Part shown: in pieces, positions 33,014-40,855 of the stretch | Layout: each line of letters starts with the position of its first letter | Position numbering within the stretch: the stretch's first letter is position 1 | Virus record (IMG/VR): IMGVR_UViG_3300038557_000046 | Span: 1-44,848 of that record | Length of the DNA: 44,848 nt | Source: a virus | Strand: one strand, 5' to 3' | Notes under the pieces: model-generated | Seen by the model: the letters and a program-made list of their open reading frames with translations, nothing else | What the model was told of the DNA's origin: nothing | Databases searched by the model: none | Position numbers and translations under genes: made by a program

Positions 33014-33369
33014 CAGGCGTGACCTTCGGCTTCGAGATTGATGATGGCGGCTCGGTCGAGATGCATGTCGAGCACCTTGTGGGCGAGCTTTCGATAATCG
33101 ACATTGCGGAAGTGCACGGAGCACTCCTTGCAGTCAGGATCATCGCAGCCGAGCGCATGGAGAAACACGGAGTTGGCCAGCAGGGCCGCCCCCACCGATG
33201 CATTCATGATTTCAGGCATGTGCGAAGCTGCGTCGAGCTGCTCAGAAAGGCATGCCGCATGCATTGTCGCGAGACTGAGAAGCCCGTCGTCGCGCCACAT
33301 ATCCTCGGGAGGACGCGGCGCGACTTTCTTGGCTTTCGAGCGTTTCGCTTTACCGCGCTGCCGCTGCAC
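33013..33369 (-). CDS. hypothetical Cys-containing protein
   Basis: About 118 residues from a GTG at 33369 placed after GGGGG, 20 bases inside the preceding gene; the start is uncertain (an ATG at 33300 is possible). The C-terminal part has GCDDPDCKECSVHF, a cluster of three Cys plus His that could bind a metal. No family was recognised. Confidence 0.5.
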   Translation of the reverse strand: MQRQRGKAKRSKAKKVAPRPPEDMWRDDGLLSLATMHAACLSEQLDAASHMPEIMNASVGAALLANSVFLHALGCDDPDCKECSVHFRNVDYRKLAHKVLDMHLDRAAIINLEAEGHA

Positions 33370-33937
33370 GAGCACCCCCACCCTTCGCCGGAATGCGACC
33401 GGGAGCGCGAGGAGGCGGACCAGGGACACGCGAGGCGCGCTTCGCGTGGATCGGCATCGGCGTCGGCGTCTCGGCGAGTTTCTGCTGAATGTTCGGGAGG
33501 GCCGACGTGAGGTCAGCCATGCGGCTGAGGAAGTCCATGTCGCCCTGCTGCGTCGCCTGCGTCTTGGCGCGCATCAGGAGCTGATCGAGCTTCACGAGCG
33601 GCTGGAATGCAGCCAGATCATTCGAGCCGTCGATCATGATGTGAATTTCTCCCTCATGCAGCACGAGGTAAAACTCGCTCTGGCCGAGGTAGTCGACGAC
33701 CGCATCGCGCACCTGATGCGCGGCGTAACTGTGTAGCGTGGCAGACAGCTCCTGCTCGAGCGCGTTGTGCTTGTCGCGCAAGGCAGTCACGGCCTCGGTG
33801 ATCGCATCCTCACTCGAACGCAACAGATCAGCCGCCAACTCCGCATGAATGCCGGCGTCGTCCCAAGTCTGGCTTGCGTCATGTCGAGCGAACTCGTCGT
33901 GACCAAGCACAGTTGACGGCTTGATACCCCCGTACAT
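33350..33937 (-). CDS. hypothetical structural-region protein
   Basis: A 195-residue protein. The N-terminal half is helical (AELAADLLRSSEDAITEAV and a following coiled coil), and the last 45 residues are Pro/Ala/Arg-rich and disordered. The ATG at 33937 has GAGAGGG upstream. An operator-bearing promoter lies 66 bases further upstream (34003-34030). No family was recognised. Confidence 0.6.
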   Translation of the reverse strand: MYGGIKPSTVLGHDEFARHDASQTWDDAGIHAELAADLLRSSEDAITEAVTALRDKHNALEQELSATLHSYAAHQVRDAVVDYLGQSEFYLVLHEGEIHIMIDGSNDLAAFQPLVKLDQLLMRAKTQATQQGDMDFLSRMADLTSALPNIQQKLAETPTPMPIHAKRASRVPGPPPRAPGRIPAKGGGARAAAAR

Positions 33938-33997
33938 CGTCCAATCCCTCTCTTTTGTGGAAATCGAGAGCGCCGGACACTGAACAGATCGGCCTCG

Positions 33998-34016
33998 CGT
34001 CTGTTGTAAACAGACG
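33998..34016 (-). promoter_or_regulatory. operator copy 4, nearly perfect palindrome
   Basis: Arms GCGTCTGTT and AACAGACGC surround a 3-bp centre (full extent 33997-34017). This is the most symmetric copy, and it defines the half-site GTCTGTT. It covers a -10 box. Confidence 0.75.
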
Positions 34017-34030
34017 CGATATTCGTTCAA
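34003..34030 (-). promoter_or_regulatory. promoter for the 33937 gene
   Basis: On the minus strand TTGAAC (34030-34025), a 16-bp spacer and TACAAC (34008-34003). The -10 lies in operator copy 4. The predicted leader is about 60 bases. Confidence 0.5.
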
Positions 34031-34047
34031 CCCGAAAATTCGAGGGT

Positions 34048-34362
34048 TTAGGCTACCGCTTTTGCAGGTGCGTTCTGGTCACAAAGTACACTTTCGCGAG
34101 CAATCTGCTCCTCGCGTAGGACCTGCTCGAAAATGTCACGAATTGCACCGATTAGGGCAGGGCTCTGAAAAATCTTCTGCCCGCAGTCAACATCAGAAAC
34201 GTCAGATTTTTCAACGCCTAGCAAGCACGACAGCGTATTGAGCACTGCCACCGTAGCTACTTGCTCATCCCCTACGCAGGAAAGCAGACAAATCGTGCCG
34301 TCGTCGTGTGTCGACAGCCGAATATCTGTGAGTTGCCACAGCTCGATTTTATGCACGATCAC
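34048..34362 (-). CDS. hypothetical protein
   Basis: A 104-residue protein with GTG start at 34362 after GCGGGGG. It shows beta-like segments (MIVHKIELWQLTDIRLST, DGTICLLSCVG) followed by helices. It stands alone between two operators (33998 and 34418). No family was recognised; its position suggests repressor-controlled expression. Confidence 0.5.
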   Translation of the reverse strand: MIVHKIELWQLTDIRLSTHDDGTICLLSCVGDEQVATVAVLNTLSCLLGVEKSDVSDVDCGQKIFQSPALIGAIRDIFEQVLREEQIARESVLCDQNAPAKAVA

Positions 34363-34417
34363 TGCCCCCGCTAACCTTTTACAAATACTGGTCGCACGTT
34401 AACGAACGAAAATGTGG

Positions 34418-34436
34418 CGTCAATTAAAAACAGACA
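34418..34436 (-). promoter_or_regulatory. operator copy 5
   Basis: On the minus strand TGTCTGTTTTTAATTGACG, a one-base variant of copy 1. It carries a TTGACG -35 and a weak TAACGT -10 at a 16-bp spacing, upstream of the GTG at 34362. Confidence 0.7.
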
Positions 34437-34461
34437 ACCACATCCCCGGCGAAGGGCTGCG

Positions 34462-36429
34462 TCACAATCTCCCGTATAGTCTTCGGGCAACACCGTGAGC
34501 TGGCTTTGAAGCATTCGTCGCCGACCTCCCAGTTTGAGCATAACCGCCCACAGAACCGTAAAGTTTGCGGGGTGCGTTTCTGCGCTTCAGCTCTTCAGCC
34601 TCGCGCTCTGCCTCCTCTTCTTCGTCTAGCTCGTCGCGCGGGATCGCGAGCTGGAAACCATTGCGTGCGCGCAACACCGCCATCGTAACCGTATCGACCC
34701 AGTCCTTATAGGTGCTGTTCGGAAATGCTGAGCACTCCTTCAGCACGGCGAGCGTCGTCGGTCCCGGCATAAACCAGACGGACCCTTCGGCCATCACCGT
34801 CGCCGTTTGGAATGCGCGAGGTCGCTTTCCTTTTGCGCCCGGCGGTCCTGGAGGTAACCATGCTTCGACCTGAACGTTCCCATAGGTGTGTTTGAAGCGT
34901 CGGCGCCGCATCTCCTGCACAAGCTGGATTCCTGATGCGCGCTTTTCGATGCACACGATGTCGGGCTTGAACAGGTCCACGTGCTGCTTGATGACGTCGA
35001 TCAGATCGACGGCGTCAATCTTCGCTCGCCACGCACCGAGCATCACGATGTTGAGCTGCTTCGCCTCCTCGCCCTTGCGCCCCTTGATGGTGCGCTCGAA
35101 TGTGCCCCAGGCCGTCATCGCCGAGTAATCGCTCTCCTCGTCATCCTCGAAGGCCGTGTCGTAGCAGAGGAACACGTGCTGCAGATCGCGAGGAGGCTGC
35201 ACGTCTCGATAGGCGCCGGTCTCGATGATGTCCTTCGTCGGGTCGGCGGCATCCTTGGCGATCTCCGACTTCCCGTGCGGCCAGCAACGCCAATACTTAC
35301 GGAGAATGATGTTGCCGTCTGATGCGGATGGCTTCTGCTGATAGAGAGCGCCCCACGTGCGCTCGCCGAGAGCCTTCGCCTGCTCAACGTGTTTCTTGGT
35401 AAACCAGCCAGTGCCATCCTCCTGTCGAGCCCATAGAATCTCACCTTTTTCGCGTCCCAGAGGGTCGTCATCGTGGATCGACACCATGGGGAGGCAGAGC
35501 ACGAGCCACAGCCTGCCATCGGTTCCGCGCCACAGTCCCGACTTCCCCTCCCAGGTCTCACCGAGGAGGCGGCCGGCGAGATCATCTTCATGCCAGCGCG
35601 TCTGAATGAGCACGACCTTGCCGTTCGGCTTCAGTCGGGTTGACAAGTCGTCTTTGTAGGCCTGCCACGTCTTCTCGCGGATGATGTCGCTGTCGGCTTC
35701 CTCGCGGCCGGCGACGGGGTCGTCGATGATGAGCACGTTCGCGCGGAAGCCCGTGACGCCGCCCATGATGCCCACGGCGCGATAGCTCGAGCTGTTCTTC
35801 AGCGACCACTGGTCGACCGCCTGATTGTCCTCATTGATGGACGTCTCGAAGGTCTGCGCGAAGCCGGGGTCCTTGCAGAGATGCCGGACACGGCGGCCGA
35901 AGCGCTTCGCCAGCTCGCTCGCATACGACGCGCCGATGATGTCGAAGTTAGAATATTTCCCGAGCAGGTAGGACGGAGCGGCGACGGAGGCGTATGTCGA
36001 CTTTGCGGCGCCCGGCGGACAGAAGATCATCACGCCGTCAGCGATCTCGCCGTCCATTCCGTTCGCGAGCGGCCCCTCGATAGGGCGCTCCTCAACGGTT
36101 CCGACAATCGCCTCGAGGATCAGCTCGTGATGCTCGGCAACGTCGACCTTGTGGCCATAGAGATGCTCGTCGTCGGCATCGTCGAAGCCTTCGTCTTCAC
36201 GATCATCCTTGACGGTGAGATCGAGGCGAACTTTGCGCTCGGCGAGGCGAGCCTTGTCGGCATCCGACAGAGCCGGCGGCGCACCGGGAAGCTCTATCGA
36301 GCGGACATAGCTTCCGATGCTGTCTCGACACTGGGCGCGATAGAGGGTTTCATGAGCTTGCAGCAACTCCTGCAGCTCGCCCTCACTCAGTCGACTGAGG
36401 CTCTCCTCGTCGATGTCCGTCAGTTGCAC
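34462..36429 (-). CDS. terL: terminase large subunit
   Basis: A 655-residue protein: Walker A-like FCPPGAAKST (136-145), Walker B VLIIDDP (232-238), coupling motif LIQTRWHEDD (274-283), and the nuclease domain with CYDTAFEDDEESDYSAM and a late KDWVDTVTMAV. It is the ATP-driven DNA packaging motor and headful or site-specific nuclease. The GTG start at 36429 has AGAGGG 7 bases upstream. The next 30 bases hold operator copy 6 and a GTTGTTGTT leader stretch. Confidence 0.95.
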   Translation of the reverse strand: MQLTDIDEESLSRLSEGELQELLQAHETLYRAQCRDSIGSYVRSIELPGAPPALSDADKARLAERKVRLDLTVKDDREDEGFDDADDEHLYGHKVDVAEHHELILEAIVGTVEERPIEGPLANGMDGEIADGVMIFCPPGAAKSTYASVAAPSYLLGKYSNFDIIGASYASELAKRFGRRVRHLCKDPGFAQTFETSINEDNQAVDQWSLKNSSSYRAVGIMGGVTGFRANVLIIDDPVAGREEADSDIIREKTWQAYKDDLSTRLKPNGKVVLIQTRWHEDDLAGRLLGETWEGKSGLWRGTDGRLWLVLCLPMVSIHDDDPLGREKGEILWARQEDGTGWFTKKHVEQAKALGERTWGALYQQKPSASDGNIILRKYWRCWPHGKSEIAKDAADPTKDIIETGAYRDVQPPRDLQHVFLCYDTAFEDDEESDYSAMTAWGTFERTIKGRKGEEAKQLNIVMLGAWRAKIDAVDLIDVIKQHVDLFKPDIVCIEKRASGIQLVQEMRRRRFKHTYGNVQVEAWLPPGPPGAKGKRPRAFQTATVMAEGSVWFMPGPTTLAVLKECSAFPNSTYKDWVDTVTMAVLRARNGFQLAIPRDELDEEEEAEREAEELKRRNAPRKLYGSVGGYAQTGRSATNASKPAHGVARRLYGRL

Positions 36430-36441
36430 GTTGTCCCTCTG

Positions 36442-36460
36442 TGTCAGTTAATAATTGACA
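36442..36460 (-). promoter_or_regulatory. operator copy 6, immediately before terL
   Basis: TGTCAGTTAATAATTGACA, near-palindromic. On the minus strand it contains TATTAA (36453-36448) at the same offset as the TATAAA of other copies, 18 bases before the terL GTG. No good -35 is visible. Confidence 0.65.
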
Positions 36461-36495
36461 CGGAAACAACAACCTGATATGCTGCGCGGCCCTTG

Positions 36496-36948
36496 TTAGG
36501 AGATCACGGCATGCCAGAAGCGCTCACCCTCGATGACCTCGCTACCCTGGTCGCTTTCAAGATGAGGAGCCAGAACCTGTCCGCTGCCAAATTTCATGGC
36601 ATCAAGCGCGCTCTTGCGGAGGTGGTCTTCAAAGTCCGCATAGATGCTGCTCGCGAGCTTCGCGCGTGCGGCGAGGTCGACGCTGCTCACCGGCTCGAGG
36701 AGATCGCAATCGACGATCACAAACTCGAAGCCGAACGCACTCGTCTTGCGCTTCTTGGCGCGCTCGAGCTTCGCGACCCCGGCGGGCAGCACAATTTTCC
36801 GGTTGAAGGGGACGTCGTCCGCAATTGGCCACCGGCGGGAAGTAATCTGGCTTACGTACTCGCGGCTAAGGACGACATCACTAACGAGGCTTGTGAGGAG
36901 CGCCTCGTGCGCCTCGGCCGAGAGGTGGTTGAGCGCATCAACGGTCAT
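36496..36948 (-). CDS. hypothetical protein upstream of terL
   Basis: A 150-residue protein with a helical N-terminus (HLSAEAHEALLTSLVSDVV), a central basic segment and EFVIVDCDLLEPVSSVDLAARAK. It overlaps the preceding ART-like gene by 11 bases. No family was recognised. Its position suggests packaging or virion accessory function. Confidence 0.55.
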   Translation of the reverse strand: MTVDALNHLSAEAHEALLTSLVSDVVLSREYVSQITSRRWPIADDVPFNRKIVLPAGVAKLERAKKRKTSAFGFEFVIVDCDLLEPVSSVDLAARAKLASSIYADFEDHLRKSALDAMKFGSGQVLAPHLESDQGSEVIEGERFWHAVIS

Positions 36949-38833
36949 TCTGAGCCCCTGCAGAGAACGGGAACATAGCGGCGCCCGAAGCTCCGTTCGC
37001 CGCGAAAAGGTTGTTCACGTCGAGGTCCTCGAATTTCGCATTCGGGGACCTCAGCTTATTCAGGCTGTCCGGATAGGCGATCATCACCTCGTGCGGAGTG
37101 CCCTCGAGCTTTCCGCCGGTGTGGAATACGCCGTCATGGCCGGCGCCTTGGATCGCCTCGCGCACAAAGTTTGGATTGTAGCCGGCGCCGAGGTTGCCCA
37201 GCATCAGATCAGGGTCGCGGATCACGCCCGTCTTCTGACCGGCTTCAAACGCCCGCATGGCGCTATCGAACGGCTTCGGGCCGAGGAGAGGTGAGCTGCT
37301 CGAGCGCGCGAGTGCATCCTCGAAGATGGGCGCCACGGTGGCGAATTCGACGGGGCGACGCAGATCGAGCGGGCTCTCGAGGCGATGCTGCAGGGGCATG
37401 ACGCCTGATCCGTCGCCGTGCTCGAAGCGCAGGCCGCCGTAGTACCTGGCTGTCGGGTCGTTGCGGGCATAGCTCGAGGCTTGCTTGCCAGACTTCGAGG
37501 CATAGGCCCCGCCGCCGAGGAGGCTGTGATCGTCGTCGAAGCGCTTCGGATCGAACGCACCCTCATCGATGAGGCCTTTGATGTTGCGCGAGCCGTGCAA
37601 GAAGACATCGGGCGAGAAACCCTTCTCTGCAGCTCCGTTGCCAGCAACCACGAGAGAGAACGGCGCGGCGCGCTCGTTGTTGGCGTACTTCTTCGAGATG
37701 TCGATGAGGCTATCATCGAAAACCACGTAATTGCTCGAGCCACCATCGCGACGAGACTCCTGATCGAGGTATCTCACGCCGGGGACACCAGCCTCGCGCA
37801 GCGCTGTCGACACCTGAGCCGAGAGGTCGGAATCCGCCGAGATGCGCCCATCCGTGCGCAACTTCTCGACGATGCCTTGGTAGATGTTGAACGACTTCGC
37901 TTCGTCCGAAAGCCCGAAGCCCGACAGCTTATTTCGAATGTCTGGCGTTTGCTGAGCAAACGGCTTGTCCCAATCGAGAAACTGCTCCGGTTGAGCGCTT
38001 AGATTGACCTCATACATTCGACCCGGATTGTCGCTCGCCACCTCGTCGAGCAATGCGAGCTTTTCCCTCCCCATGTTGACCGCCTCTGGCGATCCGCGAT
38101 CAATCATCCCCTGATAGATCGACCTGAGGCCCTCGATATTTCCTCGATGGTAATTCAGATCATCCAGAACCTGATCCTGAGGTGTTGAAATCTCTTTCGG
38201 ACGCTGGAAGCGAAGCCCGTCTCTGTAGCTTTTGGCGACATTCTCGCTTTCGGCAAAATAGAGCCCATGCCCGTAAGCCTGCGCGCCCTCGCCCGTTCCA
38301 ACTTTGTTGAGATCGAACTTGTCAAAGTCATGCGGGGAGCCGTGATAGTACTTCCGACCGCCAGCCTCGCTGCCTGCAGAAGCTGCACCGAATGGTGCAG
38401 CCTTCTCGTTGTTCGCGTGAAATGTCGGAGCCGCGTCAGGGGCTACATGCTCAGCACCGCGAGCTGCACTCGCGACCTTGCCCGCACCCCTCGCTGCGAG
38501 TGCGCCCGCAGGGGTGAATGCTGAGAGGACCGCAGCGGCATCACCTTGTTGCTGCTTCGGCACGTTGCCGCCCGCGAGCGTGGCCTCCTGCGTCCGAATA
38601 GAATTTTTAAGCGCGTCGACTACTCCGGCGGCTGTCTCCGGCAGGTTGCGAAGCAAAAAGGGCGCAGACACGCGGTCATACCATTCGCCCCAAGTCGCAG
38701 GGCTGTCCGTCACGTTCGGTTGCCCAGGGCCGACCTCAGCATCTCCCTCGACATAGCTGTACGGCCCGACCGGCACGCCGCCGTCATCGAGCGCATAAGC
38801 AGGGTCATCGAGCAGATACCTAACCTTGCCCAT
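36938..38833 (-). CDS. polyvalent protein with two ADP-ribosyltransferase-like modules
   Basis: A 631-residue protein. From about residue 140 it reads YYHGSPHDFDKFDLNKVGTG, then GAQAYGHGLYFAES and later GVPGVRYLDQ. This is the pattern I recall from ART-type domains in phage polyvalent proteins. A second module starts at VFLHGSRNIKGL, with LLGGGAYASKSGKQASSYAR and a late DGVFHTGGKLEGTPHEVMIAY. The modules are joined by ANNEKAAPF and ANNERAAPF linkers. The ATG at 38833 is supported by the good N-terminus MGKVRYLLDDPAYAL. It is likely a virion-delivered effector. Catalysis is unproven. Confidence 0.65.
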   Translation of the reverse strand: MGKVRYLLDDPAYALDDGGVPVGPYSYVEGDAEVGPGQPNVTDSPATWGEWYDRVSAPFLLRNLPETAAGVVDALKNSIRTQEATLAGGNVPKQQQGDAAAVLSAFTPAGALAARGAGKVASAARGAEHVAPDAAPTFHANNEKAAPFGAASAGSEAGGRKYYHGSPHDFDKFDLNKVGTGEGAQAYGHGLYFAESENVAKSYRDGLRFQRPKEISTPQDQVLDDLNYHRGNIEGLRSIYQGMIDRGSPEAVNMGREKLALLDEVASDNPGRMYEVNLSAQPEQFLDWDKPFAQQTPDIRNKLSGFGLSDEAKSFNIYQGIVEKLRTDGRISADSDLSAQVSTALREAGVPGVRYLDQESRRDGGSSNYVVFDDSLIDISKKYANNERAAPFSLVVAGNGAAEKGFSPDVFLHGSRNIKGLIDEGAFDPKRFDDDHSLLGGGAYASKSGKQASSYARNDPTARYYGGLRFEHGDGSGVMPLQHRLESPLDLRRPVEFATVAPIFEDALARSSSSPLLGPKPFDSAMRAFEAGQKTGVIRDPDLMLGNLGAGYNPNFVREAIQGAGHDGVFHTGGKLEGTPHEVMIAYPDSLNKLRSPNAKFEDLDVNNLFAANGASGAAMFPFSAGAQNDR

Positions 38834-38852
38834 TTTGAGTCTGGCCCTAGCG

Positions 38853-38871
38853 TGTCTGTTTGTACTTGACA
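38853..38871 (+). promoter_or_regulatory. operator copy 7 between divergent genes
   Basis: TGTCTGTTTGTACTTGACA. Its TTGACA end is the -35 of the forward promoter. On the minus strand it offers TACAAA, a possible -10 for the ART-like gene. Confidence 0.75.
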
Positions 38872-38894
38872 CTGAAGGTCGTAACGTGTAGATT
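38866..38894 (+). promoter_or_regulatory. forward promoter for 38929 gene
   Basis: TTGACA (38866-38871), 17-bp spacer, TAGATT (38889-38894), matching the promoter at 26570. The predicted start is near 38901 and the leader about 28 bases, with GAGGGA before the ATG. Confidence 0.75.
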
Positions 38895-38928
38895 GTCCAT
38901 GTAGCCGTATTCGTCGCCTGAGGGAACC

Positions 38929-39213
38929 ATGTACTCACCCGCTGAGAAGATCGCCACCATCTATCAGTCCTTCGTTCATCGTGGCATCGCGACGGGCGTC
39001 TTCGGCTCTGCATTTGAGTTGCGTGACAGTTTTCAATTGACAGTAGGTGTTGCGGTTGTAGATGGCCCTCGCGTCACCGTCTCGCGGCTCGGAAATCTCT
39101 GGGTCGTCAAGAGCGGTGACGTCGAGGGTCTCGACTACGATCTCGAACACGCTGCGCGCCTCGCGCTCGGCCTCGCAACTTCAACCTACAGCCCGCAATC
39201 GCGCTTCAACTGA
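38929..39213 (+). CDS. hypothetical protein, operator-controlled
   Basis: A 94-residue protein (helical MYSPAEKIATIYQSFV, then beta-rich TVGVAVVDGPRVTVSRLG). GAGGGA lies 3-4 bases before the ATG. The coding sequence contains another operator-like 19-mer at 39024. The family was not recognised. Strong promoter plus operator suggest an early or lysogeny-related gene. Confidence 0.65.
   Translation: MYSPAEKIATIYQSFVHRGIATGVFGSAFELRDSFQLTVGVAVVDGPRVTVSRLGNLWVVKSGDVEGLDYDLEHAARLALGLATSTYSPQSRFN
39024..39042 (+). promoter_or_regulatory. operator-like site inside a gene (copy 8)
   Basis: TGACAGTTTTCAATTGACA, 16 of 19 bases identical to copy 1. TTGACA (39037-39042) is followed at 16 bp by TAGATG, so an internal promoter for the 39216 gene is possible. 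Confidence 0.5.
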
Positions 39214-39215
39214 CC

Positions 39216-39428
39216 GTGAGCAGACACACGTTCCTTGAGCTGGTGAGCAATGATGCCAGCAATACAACCGGCTGGCATATTCACCCTGACGGATCATGGG
39301 TCGAGCTTGTTGTTCGCAGGGGTTATGCCGCTGCGCTCTGGTCGCTTTACCGCCGAACCGGGCGAGACGCAGCCTTCCACGTCCTGAAGGCACCGCCCCA
39401 GCTCGACGAAGCTAAGGCGAGGCGATGA
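39216..39428 (+). CDS. hypothetical small protein
   Basis: A 70-residue protein (GWHIHPDGSWVELVVRRGYAAALWSLYRR). GTG start 2 bases after the preceding stop; no Shine-Dalgarno, so re-initiation is likely. Its end lies 1 base from the convergent 39430 gene, and no terminator fits between them. No family was recognised. Confidence 0.6.
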   Translation: MSRHTFLELVSNDASNTTGWHIHPDGSWVELVVRRGYAAALWSLYRRTGRDAAFHVLKAPPQLDEAKARR

Positions 39429-39429
39429 G

Positions 39430-39873
39430 CTAGTTGCCCTGCTTCATCATGCGCAGCTTATCGAACCATACATCTCGGATGTTGGGTTCTGAAGAATTGA
39501 CCATGCCGGGCATGCCTGCAGCAACGCCGCCAGCCATCGCGCCCGGCAGGCCACCAAATGATCCGCCGCCAATTGTCCCTGGAACAACGAGGCCCATGCT
39601 GAGTAGATACTGCAGCATGCGCTCACCTTGCATCGTCGGGCTTTCGTCGACACCGCCGCCCTGCGTGCCCTCCATGGCCGGCGTGAAGGGTCCGGCGTTC
39701 GCCATGCTGCCCATTCCAGGCGCAACGCTCACGCGGGGCTGTGGAGTGCCGTTCTGAGCGCCCTCCATCCCTGCGGGGAAGTCGCTGACCGACGAGAACG
39801 GGGCGTCAGGCCCGCTCATCCGCGACGTGCGACCGTAGGCGGCTGCGGGGATATTGCGACGCTGCGCGTCCAT
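39430..39873 (-). CDS. hypothetical low-complexity virion-region protein
   Basis: A 147-residue protein, low-complexity Gly/Met/Pro in most of its length (IGGGSFGGLPGAMAGGVAAG), with a short ordered C-terminal helix (IRDVWFDKLRMM). It lies 2 bases after terS. It resembles the 12393 protein in composition and may be a virion-associated factor. Confidence 0.5.
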   Translation of the reverse strand: MDAQRRNIPAAAYGRTSRMSGPDAPFSSVSDFPAGMEGAQNGTPQPRVSVAPGMGSMANAGPFTPAMEGTQGGGVDESPTMQGERMLQYLLSMGLVVPGTIGGGSFGGLPGAMAGGVAAGMPGMVNSSEPNIRDVWFDKLRMMKQGN

Positions 39874-39875
39874 CG

Positions 39876-40343
39876 TTACCTCCTTGCGAGTGCGGTTCCA
39901 GTGGGCTTCTGCTGCTGACTGATCGACTGCAGCTCGAGAATTCTCCGCATGGCCTCATGGCGCGACATGCGCGACGGCTGGTCGCTACCGTCAGCGCCAC
40001 CCTGGGCCTTGTCGTCCTTCAGGATGCCGAGGTTCTTTGCGAGCGCTCGAGCCGTTGAGGCGTCGCTCTGAGCATGTCTCCATACGAGCCGACGAACGCT
40101 CGCCTTGTGGAGCTGTCGGCCGTCCTGCCATGCCTCTGAGGCTTCGGGATTGTTTGCGAGGAAGCGCTTGAACGTCGCCGGGGCAACGCCCAGCAATGCT
40201 GCGGCCTCATTCTGCGTGTGACGCATGCCGGCGAGCATTGTGACGTAGTCGAGAATCGGAATGCCGTTGATGTTGTCGCCCAGCTCGAGCTTATTCTGCC
40301 GAGGCTTGTACCGGAACATCTTCGGAAATTTGTCGTCTGACAT
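39876..40343 (-). CDS. terS: terminase small subunit-like (TerS)
   Basis: A 155-residue protein. A helix-turn-helix (HTQNEAAALLGVAPATFKRFL, in two pieces about residues 42-62), then AWQDGRQLHKASVRRLVWRHA and a basic low-complexity C-terminus. This plan suits DNA-recognising small terminase subunits. It lies 3.5 kb upstream of terL on the same strand. AGG at 5 bases before the ATG at 40343. The leader has GTTGTTGTT (40361-40374). A DNA-binding transcription factor is an alternative. Confidence 0.65.
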   Translation of the reverse strand: MSDDKFPKMFRYKPRQNKLELGDNINGIPILDYVTMLAGMRHTQNEAAALLGVAPATFKRFLANNPEASEAWQDGRQLHKASVRRLVWRHAQSDASTARALAKNLGILKDDKAQGGADGSDQPSRMSRHEAMRRILELQSISQQQKPTGTALARR

Positions 40344-40548
40344 CGCTGCCTTCCCCATGGAGAACAACAACATCAGTTGATTTCGGGTATGCGTATTCGC
40401 CGGGGTTGTCCATGCTGTAGCCAGCGAAGGGTCCGCCGTAGATGCAGCGACCCGCTTCCGGGCCGGTGACGAAGCGCTGGCAACGCTTGCAGCACATGCA
40501 AGAGCATGGCTCAGTTGCGAGCCTGTCGTCAGTCTTGGGCTTCGTCAT
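40291..40548 (-). CDS. cysteine-rich small protein overlapping terS
   Basis: An 85-residue protein with CSCMCCKRCQRFVTGPEAGRC in pieces (CxCxCCxxC), likely metal-binding, and a Tyr/Pro-rich GEYAYPKSTD segment. It overlaps the TerS start by 53 bases in another frame. The N-terminal Cys cluster looks genuine. The last 17 codons could be read-through of the overlap. Confidence 0.5.
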   Translation of the reverse strand: MTKPKTDDRLATEPCSCMCCKRCQRFVTGPEAGRCIYGGPFAGYSMDNPGEYAYPKSTDVVVLHGEGSDVRRQISEDVPVQASAE

Positions 40549-40855
40549 TGGCCTGCTTCAGCTTTCCAGCGATATGGCTGAACGCGCCCCGCCAGCCATC
40601 CTTGAAGTGGAAGGCGCCGCCCTTGTGGAACTGACCGCCACAGACTGCGCACGTTGGGCGCTCGCCGGCCTGCGGCTCTGCCTGCTTCCAATCGGTGAGG
40701 GCGCTCGGGTCGAATTTTTCGGTCGGCTTCACGTCGCGAGCGAATGTGAAAATCGGATGCCCCTGCTCGCAAGTGACGATCTCACCTTTGCGGGCATAGA
40801 AGACCTCTTTCGAGGGAGGCGGGACTGTGCGCGGATGTTTGTCGAAGTCTCTCAC
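40529..40855 (-). CDS. zinc-ribbon-like protein
   Basis: A 108-residue protein with CEQGHPIF and CAVCGGQFH, giving C-x2-GH and CxxC metal-binding knuckles, plus a basic amphipathic end. The GTG at 40855 overlaps the upstream stop (GTGA) and has GGGAG 8 bases upstream. The function is unknown; nucleic-acid binding is possible. Confidence 0.55.
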   Translation of the reverse strand: MRDFDKHPRTVPPPSKEVFYARKGEIVTCEQGHPIFTFARDVKPTEKFDPSALTDWKQAEPQAGERPTCAVCGGQFHKGGAFHFKDGWRGAFSHIAGKLKQANDEAQD

